Below, in pieces: positions 44,100 to 55,217 of a DNA stretch of 64,000 bases (position 1 is its first letter; every line of letters begins with the position of its first letter). The notes beneath the pieces were generated by a model. The model saw nothing but the letters and a program-made list of their open reading frames with translations. It was not told the DNA's origin and did not search any database. Source of the DNA: Bettongia penicillata ogilbyi (taxonomy: Eukaryota; Chordata; Mammalia; Diprotodontia; Potoroidae); assembly GCA_023548195.1 (NCBI GenBank), contig JAJHZJ010000043.1, forward strand, positions 1,554,391 to 1,618,390. Direction: 5' to 3'. A program made the position numbers and the translations under genes.

Positions 44100-44505
44100 T
44101 AGCTTGTTGTTTAGTCATTCAGTTGTGCCAAACTCTTTGTGACCCCATGAATCATGGCACACTAGGCCCATCTATCTTCCACTATCTCTTGAAGTTTGTC
44201 CAAACTCACAGTTGTTGCTTCCAAGACAACATCCACCCATCCCCTCTACCATCCCCTTCTCCTTTTGCCTTCTATCTCTTCCAATATCAGGGTATTTTCC
44301 AACAAGTTCCATCTCATTATATGGACAAAGTATTTAAGCTTCTACTTCAGTATTTGATCTTCCAGTGAATAGTCCAGTGAATTAATTTGATTTGGTCTCC
44401 TTGCAGGCCAAGAGACTCTCTCGAAAGTCTTTTCCAGCACCACAATTTGAAAGTGTTGATCTGAGGGTGCTCATCTTTCCTTATAGCACTGATTGGTCAT
44501 GGCAT
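44100..44505 (-). mobile_element. BovB/RTE-clade LINE, 3' part remnant
   Basis: Antisense reading starts with 'gttgtttagtcattcagttg' and 'ccaaactctttgtgacccca', the hallmark end of BovB-type RTE elements. Over 400 bp it keeps the BovB order: 'ttgtccaaactcacagttgt', 'ccttctccttttgccttcta', 'gacaaagtatttaagcttct', 'tctccttgcaggccaagaga', 'cttttccagcaccacaattt'. It covers the end of the RT-containing ORF and the 3' terminus. Marsupial genomes are known to carry BovB-like RTEs, a family known for horizontal transfer. Confidence 0.8.
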
Positions 44506-44838
44506 TGAACCTCCATCTAGCTCTCCCGGCACAGTGTCCATTGCCAAGGTGCCTCCAGATTAGCTTTTCCAAATCGTATTTCTACAGTATTTAGATATTT
44601 CTGTTCAATGATCTTCAGGGGCTCAGTTTTGCCTGCTGAGGAAATTCCAGCCTCCTATTCTTGACATTCCAAGACCTTCACTGTTAAGCACTACTCTCCC
44701 CTCAGACATCCCATTTCATTCCCCTCAAGAAACCCCAACCAAACAGAATATATGACTCATTGTTACCAAATATATCTCCTGCTCTCTGACCTCCATACCT
44801 TTGCTTAAGCCATTCCTTGGGCTGAGATTGTCAGCCCT
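44505..44838. other. Unassigned, possibly old LINE sequence
   Basis: C/T-rich, with hints of an L2/L3 3' region (for example 'cctccatacctttgcttaag'), too weak to assign. Confidence 0.3.
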
Positions 44839-45040
44839 TTTCTAGGATGGCATAGTGGACAGAGATCTGGACTTGAAGCCAGAAGCTCCACTCTCAAAGC
44901 CTGCCTCAAAGATTTATTTCGTGTAATCATAAGCGAGGCTCCCCAGCTCTCAGTGTCTCAGTTTCCTCATTTGTCAAAATGTTTGCAGTCTGCCACACAG
45001 TGCTGTTATGAAGCTATGGCAAGAGCACAAGTAAAGTACC
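44838..45040 (+). repeat. MIR-family SINE
   Basis: 'ggcatagtggacagagatct', 'gtgtctcagtttcctcattt' and 'cacagtgctgttatgaagct' in sense MIR order. Confidence 0.7.
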
Positions 45041-45770
45041 TCCAAGGCAAGGAGCATGGGGAAAAGGTGTGATCCAGACAGGTGGTGCAGGGAGGCTTGG
45101 AGAAACATTGGCCAGAACAGTGGTAAATTGCTTGTTTTTCCAGGTCCTGAGAAGGAATTTTCTTGCTCCTGTAAAGAAGGGGAATTACCTGTGATTCCCA
45201 CCCCATCATGCTCACCTGCCCTGTGATGCCAACTGGTCCTGTTCAGCTGCTACTGGTTGGGTGGACAGTTCCTTTCCTTTGGTTCCAGACCCTCAGCAAA
45301 TCCAGTCCCCTATCACATTCCTCTTTCTATGCTCTAGCCTTAGACTGTTGGGGCCTTATCTCCAAAGCACCAAGCCCCTGAAAGGCTTTCTTTCTTCATC
45401 TCTTTCCTTCTTCAAGGGAACCCATGGCTTCTCCTCCTTGTTCATATGCTGTTTGGTGATTAAAACCCTAGGATGTCAAGTCAGCTTAAATGTTTCCCTC
45501 TGAACCTTAAAGCTGCCAGACAAAGGCTTTCCCTGCCTTTTGGAGACAGAGTCTGAGACTGGGTGAAGAGAGCTGGATAGAAAAGGCTGGAGGGCATCAG
45601 TCCCCTAATTAAAGGAACTGCTGGGCCACTGGCCAAGTCCCCTGATGTTTAAGGATTTCCATGCAAGCCCTGGGGGTCCAAGGAGCAGGATTCATGGGAA
45701 ATTCCCTAGGGAGCTCGGGTCACTCTTTATTCTTTCCTTTGAGACTAACACACCCTGACATTCCTAGGCT
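45040..45770. other. Unassigned sequence; 45600-45770 may be conserved
   Basis: No repeat or gene recognised. The stretch 45600-45770 (from 'cccctaattaaaggaactgc' onward) looks like single-copy DNA with homeodomain-type ATTA cores. This is speculative. Confidence 0.3.
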
Positions 45771-46126
45771 AATATCTTTTATTTGCAAGGGTTGTAGATG
45801 AGGCGAAGGCCATGGAGAGAGTTTCCCTAGGTTTTCAGAGGTTTTTGACAAAATATCTTAAGTCATTCTTGAGAGGAAGATGGAGAGATGAGAACCTAAT
45901 AAAAATATCATCAAATGAATTCTCAACATATTGTATGGTTTGACTCAAAGAGAAGCTGTTAAAGATTTGATGTCAGCTTGGAGGAGGGTCTTCAGTGGAG
46001 TACCCCAGGATGTATGCTGGAACCTGTGCTGTCTAACATCTTTATTAAAGAATTAGATAAAAGCATTTTGTGGTCGCTTATCACATTTTCAAGTGACACC
46101 AAGTGGGGAGGGAGAGTTGACACAGT
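45770..46126 (+). mobile_element. CR1/L3-clade LINE, reverse-transcriptase remnant (left part)
   Basis: A decayed RT domain. Within 45978-46199 the frame reads QWSTPGCMLEPVLSNIFIKE, then LDKSI and SSDTKWGG. In the CR1 clade this order is Q-S-V-PQGSVLGP-LFN-FIND, LD then (F/Y)ADDTK. The catalytic aspartate pair is reduced to a single D (SSD), so the enzyme is dead. The element resumes at 46507 after an insertion. Confidence 0.8.
46117..46126. repeat. Target-site duplication (left) of insert in CR1/L3
   Basis: TTGACACAGT, identical to 46497-46506. Confidence 0.85.
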
Positions 46127-46496
46127 TGGTTGCTGCCCTTCATTCTCAAAGAGACATCACTGTGTGGGGTCAAGGTACTGTGTGTGTGCCTGTGAGTGAT
46201 CAGACCAAAATGAGCTCAGAAGTCTTCACCATATTTTGGGCACAAATGTCCATATGAACATCTGGAGTGAGATGTTTCTAAATTTGTACATCTCATGTTT
46301 CCTTTGAGCCACTGTGAATCTGCTTTGCTCATAGAACACAGTGCTTTCTTTGGTGTGGGCACACCACACTGGGTGATCCTGTGCTTGTATCTCCCATGTC
46401 ACACAGTTGAGTCTAAGGTTCTTCAGAGAGACCTTGAGAGGGTCCTTGTGTCACTTCTTCTGACCTCAAGGTAAGCACATGCCTTGTACAAGATTC
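46127..46496 (-). mobile_element. 370-bp retroposed fragment with a LINE-type zinc-finger remnant
   Basis: Flanked by a 10-bp perfect duplication inside the CR1/L3 RT. The minus strand reads HLCPKYGEDF-AHFGLITHRHTH over a short stretch, a decayed C2H2-like finger of the kind found at the C-terminus of some LINE ORFs. No poly(A) is seen. I think it is a dispersed marsupial LINE- or RTE-derived short element, but I cannot name the family. Confidence 0.65.
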
Positions 46497-46506
46497 TTGA
46501 CACAGT
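46497..46506. repeat. Target-site duplication (right) of insert in CR1/L3
   Basis: Second copy of TTGACACAGT. CR1/L3 sequence continues after it. Confidence 0.85.
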
Positions 46507-47300
46507 AGATGATCATCAGCTCCCAAAATGCTCTTGACAAGAGAGAGTGTTGGGCTGAATCTTCCTAATAGGATGAAAAATCCACAGGGATCTACATAAA
46601 AGTCTTGTTTTGGAACAAAATAGCATCATCACAAGTACAAGGTGGTGGGGTAAGGACACAGAGAAGTAAATCTGAAAATGATCTGAGGATCTCAATGGAC
46701 TTCAAAGTTAAAGAGTCAGCAGCCTGCAAACCCAATGGGATCTTGGGTGGGATCTTAGGGCCCCAAGAGAGGCAGAATTCCTAGGACTACCTAAGGAATA
46801 CTGGATCCACTGACTTCTGCACTTGATGGATCTCACCTGGACAACCATACTCAATGACATGAACTGTGCTATAGCACATTGCTGAGCCAGAGAGTCCAGA
46901 GGAGGATAACCAGGATGGCTGGACGTCTTTGAGGCCATGTCATGTGAACAAGTGGGCATTTTTATCTTAGTGAAGAGGAGCCTTGATGGGAGAAGCAGAA
47001 GATGAGAAGGGTGTTCAGTGTCCAGTTTTACCTTGAGGGCAGAACCTAAGAGAATCTGGAGAATTTGTAAAGGGAAGAATGTGACCTTGGTGTCAGAAAG
47101 CCTAGAAACCAACATATGAGCAAATCCCTCTCCTCTCAACATCAGTGGCCTCCACCTCCTTGCAAGTCATCAAGAGGGGGATGGGTGACCATTCGTTGGA
47201 TAAGTTATCATGGGGGTTCCTGTTGGATATGAGTTGGACTACGTGCCCTTGGAGGTTTCCTTCTACTTCTCCAAGTCTACCTCCAAGTCATAATGATGCT
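46507..47300 (+). mobile_element. CR1/L3-clade LINE, right part to 3' end
   Basis: Continues in order: 'agagtgttgggctgaatctt', 'ctgaggatctcaatggactt', 'cagaggaggataaccaggat', 'agtgaagaggagccttgatg', then 'gagttggactacgtgccctt' and 'ggaggtttccttctacttct' at the 3' end. With 45770-46126 this is about 1.15 kb of element, far more than the other CR1/L3 scraps here. Confidence 0.8.
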
Positions 47301-48890
47301 TTTCATTTATTGAAGACCTGGCATCTGTTCCAGGCTGTAGGGAGCTCATGGGCAAACTCAGGAAGAAGCTGGGCATTAGCTTCCTTCCACAACACTCACA
47401 GATCTTGACCAGAAGCTCTTCTGCATTGATCTCAGAGAGCTCCATATGTGAGTCTTGGCTCCCCACTGAGACTCAGAGTCTTTCTAGGACTATGGTGATG
47501 TCTCATCTTGTAGCCAACACAATGCAAGCTGGGATAGTTCAAGACAGCTGTTGTGGGAAGTAAAATAGATAATTAATTAGGTAGAAGTAGGACGATTGTC
47601 TTGGTTCTAGGAGGGACAAGTTGAAATTACAAAGCATAAATTTGTCAGTGTGGTTGTATCCTTTTCTCCAGTTCTATTCACTAGCACATGAGGAAGAGTA
47701 GAGGAGGAAGAGTGGGGGAATAATCCAGGGCTTTGTGTTATCAAGGGCTGGCCTTTGATAGGAAAAGAGGTTAAAGGATTGGAGGGCAGAAGAGAAAGGA
47801 GAACTGAGGGTAAGAATTGGCAAAGGAGAATGGGAAACCAGAGCAGGGATGACAACCGCAGGAGGGAACAAATAGCTATGCCACGCATCGTGTTAAGCAC
47901 TTTGCAAACCTTACCTTATCAGGTGGGGCATGACCAGGGGTCTTGGGGAGGTCAACAGCAAACTCATCGGTCTCCCTGCCTCAAACTTCTGCCAATCCCA
48001 TCCTTCCTTTCACACATCCGCTAAAGTGACTTTTCTGACCGCAAGCATAGGTTTCGAAGGAACAATGCCTAGAGAATATGAATTGATAGAAGTCATGATC
48101 AGACAAAGGAATTTCTGAATTCTTGATCTCAGCAGCAGAACATTTGAAGGTGATGTCATGATTATGGATGTAAGTGGTATCCCCATGCATAGCTGAGGCA
48201 GAATGAGGGTCAAGGTCATGAGCTGATTGAGTAGGGAGGGTAGGGGATTGGAAGGAACATCAGTTATATATGGAAATCCCTGAGTACAAGCACAGGAGAT
48301 AGATTGAATAAGAATACTATGAGTCATCTGTTGAATTGCTTAGGAAAGGAGGGAGAATGACCTGGGGAACAGGAGTTTAAAAAAATAGAGTATGGATAGA
48401 GTGAACCTCAAAGGTGGATTTGTTGTTGAGTCATTAGGTAGGCAGGAGGGGGAGAATCTTGAAATGGCAATGGGAAACAAGGAGCATTCTGACTCTCCTT
48501 CTAAGAACAGTGTGCTGGGACAAGACAGTGATTGGGAGTATAGGGAATGAGATAGGGGAGATCCAGCCCTGGAAGTCCTAGCTAGGGGTGCTGTGTTTTT
48601 TGGGCACATGTGGGTGAGGTGGCAGGGGGAACATCTCCATGAATGCCAAAAGATGAAAGAATCTTGAATAAAGTAGAGAACAAATGGAAGTTCCTTAATT
48701 ATAGAATGGAAAGTCCAAAGGGCCCAAGACAAAGGACAGATGTAACAATTTTGAATGACTGCCAATTTCTACTTTTTCGCCTATGATCAGTCAATGTAGA
48801 TGGTTCTCTGAGGTATTCTGCACTTTCATGCTTGGTAATCAGGTTATAGGGGCACAGATTTAGAACCAGAAGGAAACTCAGAGGATGTGT
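47300..48890. other. Largely unassigned sequence
   Basis: Contains a MIR-like scrap near 47870-47920 ('gttaagcactttgcaaacct'). The block 48120-48770 is purine-rich, and a 141-codon frame (48340-48765, minus strand) has no known domain. It could be an old retroelement I do not recognise. I do not call a gene. Confidence 0.35.
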
Positions 48891-49015
48891 CAGCCAGTGC
48901 CTTCACTCTTTACTTAGGAGATAACTGAAGCTCATGGAATTTAAGGAACTTGCCCAATTACACTTGTAAGAAATCTCAGAGTAACTATCTGGACCACACT
49001 CTACCACAATGACTT
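48890..49015 (-). repeat. MIR-family SINE remnant, antisense
   Basis: 'tttaaggaacttgcccaatt', 'acacttgtaagaaatctcag' and 'ccacactctaccacaatgac' in antisense order. Confidence 0.6.
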
Positions 49016-49264
49016 CCTCCTTTAGGCATGGAATATTGCCTAATTCAGTCCAAAGGCCATGAAAGGGATGGGCTGATGGGCCAGATTTTCCTTTGAAATA
49101 AAGAAGAGCTCTGGAGAGGCATAGCAGACTCCTCCAAGGTACAAGAGCTTCCCCCTGAATGAAGATCTTAGAGCAAAGGGTGGCTGCCCACTTTCTTAGG
49201 TGTATGTATGTTAGAGGAGTTCCCTGCTTAGACACACAATGTTCACCATTGTTGGACCCCATCC

Positions 49265-49530
49265 TACCTCTGAGCCTCTTCCCTCCTTTGACTCTATAGC
49301 CCAGCCAAACTGACTTCCTGTTCCTTTATGAAACTCTATTTTCCATTTCTGCTTATGCACTGGTGGCTCCCATGCCCAAAGTGTCCTCCTGCTTAATTTT
49401 TCCCTCAGACTTTCCCTTATTTATTTTAAGAATCAGTTCAAATTCCACCTCTTAAACTCCACCTCTGAAACAGAATTTTCCTGATTTTTCTCTGAGAGTT
49501 CCCTACATATATGAAATCACTTATGTGCAT
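49265..49530 (+). repeat. L2 LINE 3' region, first part
   Basis: 'caagtgtcc'-type and 'ttaagaatcagttcaaattc', 'cacctcttaaactccacctc', 'ttttcctgatttttctctga' follow the L2 3' region in sense. The rest appears at 49985-50100 after an antisense L2 piece. Confidence 0.65.
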
Positions 49531-49589
49531 GGATATAAGCACACACATATTTATGCATACATACACATATGAAATTTATATGCATACAA

Positions 49590-49945
49590 AATCAATCAAT
49601 ATTTGTAAACACATGCTTTGTGCCACTAAGCAGTTGGGATTCCAAAAGAGGCATGGCCCTGCCCTCAAAGAACTTATGAACTGAGGGAGACAACAGGCTA
49701 ACAAATCTCTACAAAGTGAGCTCTATACAGGATAAATAGGAAAGAGGGATTGGAGAAGGCCTCCTGTACACAGTGGGACTTTAGTTGGGACTTGAAGGAA
49801 GCCTGGGAGGTCAGTAGTCAGAGTGGAGCAGGGAGGGGGGGACACCAGAGATGAAGGTCAGAGCCCAGAGATGGAGAGTCTTGTTTGTAGAGGAGCAGGA
49901 GGCCAGGGACCCTGGAGGAAAGAGTCTTTGTCAGGTAGAATACAC
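49590..49945 (-). repeat. L2 LINE fragment, antisense, between two sense L2 parts
   Basis: 'catggccctgccctcaaaga', 'gtgagctctatacaggataa', 'ttagttgggacttgaaggaa' and 'gtttgtagaggagcaggagg' follow antisense L2. Confidence 0.7.
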
Positions 49946-49984
49946 TCACACATACATTCTATATAGACTTATTTGTATATGGGA

Positions 49985-50100
49985 GTTTCAGCATTAGCCT
50001 GCAAACTCCTTGAAGGCAGAAACTGTTATATTTGTGTCTGTAGATCCCCAGCCTATCCCAATGCCAGACACCCAGTAGGGGCTCAAGGCTCCTTGAGGGA
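49985..50100 (+). repeat. L2 LINE 3' end, second part
   Basis: 'cctgcaaactccttgaaggc', 'agaaactgttatatttgtgt', 'ctgtagatccccagcctatc' and 'gccagacacccagtaggggc' complete the sense L2 terminus. Confidence 0.7.
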
Positions 50101-50520
50101 CAGATGGCCTCTGAGGATTTGGTAGTCTGTGATATTCATGAGATGTAATGGAACTCAAGTCTATTGACCTCACTCAGCACACTCAGGAAGCCAATAGCTT
50201 TTCTCTACATGACTAAGTGTTGGCTGAGCTGCCTTGTCATTCTCCTAGCTGAAAAATGAATGAAAGTGCCAGGCTGGCTTGCGGCTCCTCCTTCCTTTGG
50301 GTGAGAGGCTCGGGGTCACTTGGCCGCTTTCATTTTCCCCACCACTCACTTTATCTCTGCTTGCCTCTTCTCTTTGTACTTGGTCAGTTGTGAATCACTG
50401 GGCTCATCCTAGGCTCATCACCCTGATTGTCCCTGAACATCTGGGAAAGCCCACCATGCTTCAAGGGTCTCTGCTGCTATAACCCTAAAGCAAGGAATCT
50501 CCTCTTTGTTCCCTTGAATC
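50100..50520. other. Unassigned sequence
   Basis: Nothing recognised, no gene. Confidence 0.35.
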
Positions 50521-50524
50521 AGGA

Positions 50525-50690
50525 TGCCAGGTTCACAAAACTGGAGAATGAGGAGGGACCTCAAAGACCTTCTAGTCCAACCCATATCCAAATCCTCAGA
50601 AATTTTACAACAGCATTGCTGCCCCTTCAAGACTTCCAAGCAGGCATTTCCTGTTGGTTCACATTCAGGGCAGGTAACAGAAAGAAGTTT
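50525..50690 (-). repeat. CR1/L3 LINE remnant, antisense
   Basis: 'aatgaggagggacctcaaag' and 'accttctagtccaacccata' are the antisense of the CR1/L3 3' terminal segment, followed by a decayed upstream part. Confidence 0.55.
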
Positions 50691-50867
50691 TCCCTTTAAG
50701 AGTGGCAGTATAGCCCAAGAAATCCTCCTGATGGTGGACTGGGGACTCTCTGTCTCTCCATGTATGACTCATGTCACTTTGGTAATATTTCAATGGTGTC
50801 CCCTAATCAGTTTTCAGATGGCTTCTTTTTCAGGAGGCAGCTGGTGTTCAATGACATCCCTGGCTTC

Positions 50868-51035
50868 CTTTGAGTCCTGACTAAAATACCACCTTCTTCA
50901 GGAAGCCTTTTGCAACCCCTCTTCATTCCAGTGTCTTCCCTCTTATTTCCTATATATCTTGTATAGAGTTTACTTTGCAGAGATTCATTTGCATGTTAAC
51001 TCCTCCATTAGATATTATTGAGTATCACAGCCACT
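50868..51035 (+). repeat. L2 LINE 3' region
   Basis: 'gactaaaataccaccttctt', 'caggaagccttttgcaaccc' and 'atatatcttgtatagagttt' follow the sense L2 3' region. Confidence 0.7.
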
Positions 51036-51690
51036 GAGGGTTATTCCTCTGGTCTGGTCTTACCTAAGCCATAGCTTTGATGGTTTTGGCAGCTGACAGA
51101 AGGGGAGCAGCTGACTTCCCTTTCCTCCCTGCATCCCCAGACTTCCAAGAACTGCTGGCTATCCTCCTCCAAGGGCAAATGGAAAAAAAGGGTGTAAGGC
51201 TATAATTTCTTTAGACTTCAGCAAAATTAAAGATGATAAAGGATAAAATAAAGGTTGGGTCTTTTACAGGTATAAATGAAGTATTCCACTTCTTGCAATG
51301 GGTTTGAAGCTTTGAGTAACTCAGTTGCATATGAAAGGAGAGGAGAGAAAATCAAATTCCCCAGGGGCACAAGCCAAGTCATTACCTAAGGCCCCAACAA
51401 CTCTGAGACTGCAAGATGATTGTTAATAAGGATTATACCTGTAGGTGCTGGAGCACATACAGGGAGGACCAGCACCTCTGGTGTGAGGTCATCATCTCAG
51501 TGTCTTCCTGCCACCCAAATCTCACCTGTGGCTCCAAGAACCTGTAGCATGAGCAATAGCACATGCTACTAAACTGTCTCAGTGGGCAAGCTAAATTAAG
51601 GGCAACCAAGGAGTCTCATACCCACTGGGGAATTAGGGGGATGTCGACCCTAATGTGTGAAGACTTCCTCTAGTCTAATGGCCAGATGAG
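51035..51690. other. Unassigned sequence
   Basis: No recognised repeat. 51185-51340 is AT-rich and non-repetitive in look ('taatttctttagacttcagc'). Confidence 0.3.
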
Positions 51691-51925
51691 AAGGCAGCTG
51701 AAGCAGGGGCCATCGAAAGCTCTTAGAGCTCAGTCAGACTTGGAAGAGGCCAAGGTCATCCACTGCATCCTGGCAAGTTGTCTTGATTTGGTCTGGAAGA
51801 GAGCGAGACTGATGACTTCATGCCACTCTGTCTCACTTAAACCCGATTCACTCACAAGTCAAGACATAACCTTGAGACGTCACTAGTCCTCTTTGAAAAC
51901 AAAGGATGAGCACCAGCAGCAATGC
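51690..51925 (+). repeat. Old SINE related to the marsupial tRNA-SINE tail
   Basis: 'cactgcatcctggcaagttg', 'gagcgagactgatgacttca' and 'ctagtcctctttgaaaacaa', then 'aggatgagcacc', match the order of the SINE tails at 11600-11787 and 29030-29225 at low identity. Confidence 0.6.
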
Positions 51926-52109
51926 TAAGTGTTAGGAGGAGGTTCCCACAGGGTTGTGCCTGGGATCCAAGGTAACGGCCATCCCTTTGGGGATCCAACC
52001 TGTCAGTGTGAGTGAGACTGAGGGCTGAGTCCACAAAGGGTGCTCTGTATCTCTATGAGTGATTCTATGAGTCAGTGGGACATTTGGCACTAGGGCTATT
52101 GATGACTTC

Positions 52110-52375
52110 AAACATCACCACTTCTAATAGTAGCTTATCTCATGTGCTAGGTGCTTCAAACATTATTATTTCCATTTTCTAGTGGGAAAACTGAGGCACA
52201 GAGAGAGGTGACTGACAAGATCATTGATTTAGACTTGTAAGGGATATCCTGTCCCAAACCCTCATTTCACAGATAAGGAAACTGAGTCCTAGATGAATTA
52301 ATGATGTGTCTGAGGTAAGATTTGAAACCAGAGTACTGACTTTAAGTCCAGCATTCCATCCACTTTGCCATTCTT
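52110..52375 (-). repeat. MIR-family SINE(s), antisense
   Basis: Two 'aaactgag' cores: 'gtgggaaaactgaggcacag' and 'cagataaggaaactgagtcc'. The antisense head 'ccagcattccatccactttg' follows. Possibly two tandem MIR pieces. Confidence 0.7.
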
Positions 52376-52639
52376 ATTCTAAAGGTCCAAGCATAGATTT
52401 GGACAGGCTTATTCCATGATCCATGGAGGGTCACACCATGAGTGAATGGTGAAATTAGGATTGAACCAGTTCCCAGGGCATCTCTAAAATCCAGGCTCTT
52501 CCCATCACCCTAGACTAGAAAGGCACCAACCCCTCCCTCCACCTGCACAGGCTGAGCTCTCCTTCCTGCCTTCTCTGTGAGTGTGTGGCCACCTTACTCA
52601 CTGTTGTTATGGAACTCAGACTGTCACATTCATGTTCCT

Positions 52640-52960
52640 AATGCTCTTATGAAGGATTTATTTTATTTTTAATTAGTTTTTCAATTATAAAGTATTTGCT
52701 TTTTTCCTCTTCCCAACTGAAAAAAAATTCCTTGCAATAAATAAGCATAGTCAAGAAAAAGAAACATCCATATAGTAACAACATTAATGATGTAGCTATT
52801 CTTAATTGCCAGCATTTATATTGCCTGCTAAGGCTTGAACAAGGGTGTCCAAGCGTCCTTTCCTGGCCATATTGGAAGTGTCTCCATTGGCATGCCAAGC
52901 CATCACTTTCTGTCAGGAATGGGAATAATTTGAAGGATTCATTATAAAAAGTCTGAAAGA
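52640..52960. repeat. Possible old LINE 3'-end remnant
   Basis: T-rich start, then 'aataaataagcatagtcaag' and 'aaaaagaaacatccatatag', which resembles a LINE 3'UTR of marsupials. Strand and family uncertain. Confidence 0.3.
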
Positions 52961-53329
52961 AGTCACCATGCATGTGTTCATTCCTTCCTGTTTTCCAAAG
53001 TGTTTGAACTGAGATTATCTAGAATCAGGGACTCGTAGAGTTGAAAGCCAGGAAAGGCAGCTGGAAGATGAGAAAATGAGGTCTCTGTCTGGAGGTAACT
53101 GGTTGTAATCACTCCATCACTGAAATCAGGAAGTGGGACTTGAGTCCAGAGGCATCGGGGATCACAACTTTTCCTTGTTTCACATCCCTACAGGTCATCG
53201 GGACAAGGGTAACCTGAGCATAAATGAGACAGCAAGATGCTGCAGAAGACAGACTGCTCCTCCTTGCTGAGATGCCAAAGGCAGGGACGTCAGCCACCGA
53301 GAGAGCCGCTACTCAGGGCAGTGCATTGC

Positions 53330-54170
53330 CCAAGTTTGAGCCTTTCCATGTGCCAACCATTGGCCAAGAAGTGTGCCAGGCTCAGCATTCATTGCCTCCC
53401 CTCAAGGAACTCACATTCTATTGGGGGATAAATCCACTTGGACAAGTCCTTTATTATGCTTTTTGGAACAGGGAGGGGAGTCCTTCCAGGGTAAGAACCA
53501 GGACCAGTTTTCTGGGGGGGATGATGCTGGAGATGAGCTTTGATGGAAATCTGAGTAGAGATAAGGGAAGCAAGAAGGTATTCCAAACTTGGGGGATGGA
53601 CTAGGGGAGCCTGACTCAGACAGGAACCTCCGGAGTCCAGCTGGCCTATGTGTGTAGGTGGGCAATGTCCAGTGAGGCTTGAGGCCGCTTCAGCTGGGAA
53701 GCTGAGGAACTTCATTTTCATTCTAGAGGCAATCAGAAGTCACCAAGGGTTCTTGAGCAGGGGAGAAATAGGAGAACCTAGCTCTGCTTTAGGAAGGTTA
53801 TTTTGACAGTTATGTAGAGGATGGTTCAGAAAGAGGAAAAAAGGAGGTCAGAGACTAATTAGAAAGTCATTACAATATTGCAAGAGATAAGGGGAAAAGA
53901 AGGAGAACTAGGTGGGGTCACATGACTGGAGAAAGGTGGAGGGAAAATTGGCCAGAATTGGACCTGCCTGGATAGGTGGGGTGAAAAGTGGAGTGGTGGA
54001 TGGTGGAGGATGGCACCAAGGTCATGAACCTGAGGGACTGGCAAGATGGTGGCCAATAGGCAGAAACAGGGAAATTGGGAGAAATGGTGGGTTGAGGTGA
54101 TGTGGTGTGGGAGAAAGTACGGAACCCGCCATCATGACCATGTCTAGCTAAGACCCCAAGATCTGGGCAG
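53330..54170 (-). repeat. L2 LINE fragment, antisense (long)
   Basis: 'cctcaaggaactcacattct', 'aagtcaccaagggttcttga', 'gcaggggagaaataggagaa', 'gtcattacaatattgcaaga' and 'ggatggcaccaaggtcatga' follow antisense L2 for over 800 bp. ORFs on both strands are decayed. Confidence 0.75.
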
Positions 54171-54189
54171 ATCACCAAAGGCTTCTTTA

Positions 54190-54605
54190 AGGCTGGATCT
54201 CATGGATGTCAGAGGCTATTCACCAGCCTCGGGCCTTCTCTGACCTCATAAATACCCTTGGACTCTCTTCCTGCCAAAGACCCTTTCCAAGCCCCCTTCC
54301 TCTCCTCCTCAATCTTCTTCTTTCTTTCTACTTTTATCTCTGAAAATAGTAGTTAGATGAACATTGCCATTCCTGGGAGGGTGTACCAGTTACTGGATTG
54401 CCCTGATGCCTTATCCCAGGCTTTCCCTAAGTAAAACCAGCTTCGCTGGCCATCCCATCCCCTGTTTGTTTGGTCTCCTCCTATTATAATGTAAGCTCCT
54501 TGAGGACAGTCTTGTTTTTTTCCATCTTCAATTTCCAGGGTTTAGTACAATGTTTGCCACAGAGTAAATGCTTAATAAACTATTTTGCTCATTAATTAAT
54601 TCATC
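54190..54605 (+). repeat. L2 LINE 3' end
   Basis: 'taatgtaagctccttgagga' then 'cagtcttg', and 'acagagtaaatgcttaataa' are the L2 terminus in sense. It lies just downstream of the antisense L2 at 53330-54170. Confidence 0.75.
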
Positions 54606-54799
54606 CATTCATTTTATTTAATTCAGTTTGATTCTATTTCCTCAATTGTACACTGAGTAGGCTCCAATGTCCCCTCTGTTTGCCTTGAAGGGCAGTTATG
54701 AAGGCATGAGGGGAAAGTGTCTGGGCAAGAGCCCATGGGTACAGGAAGGCTTGTGCCCACATCAGCCTGGAGAGCTCTGGCTGCTCTCATGATTCACAT

Positions 54800-55110
54800 C
54801 TAGCAATTAACCTGTCCTTTCTCCTATAATTCCTCGACGTCTCTTGGAAATCTGTAAGTTATTAAAGAAACACAATATGTTCAGCTCTCTATGCCCACAA
54901 GCATTTGATTTTTGGAGCTTAATTTTAGCTGAATGTGAAATCAATATGTTATAACTATGGAAACATTGCTGGGTTGGAAACACGGCTGCATCTCAGGCGC
55001 CTTCATAACGGATTTCCATTTTTCCATTATTTTGTGCATTATTATCCCATATTTCTAAAAGGATTAGAGAATTCTTGCCAAGCGGCACAAGCCCCACGTG
55101 AAGAGCAACG
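54800..55110. other. Non-repetitive AT-rich block, candidate conserved element
   Basis: No repeat resemblance. 'gtaagttattaaagaaacac', 'ggagcttaattttagctgaa' and 'ccattattttgtgcattatt' are typical of deeply conserved non-coding DNA in composition. Conservation not tested. Confidence 0.35.
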
Positions 55111-55217
55111 GTGATGATAGGGAAGGACCGATTGAATGTATTGGAGAAACTTTCTATTGCTCTCCAGATTCCAGTCTACCTTCTGTACACATGGGCACCA
55201 GGTGAACTATCCCCAGG

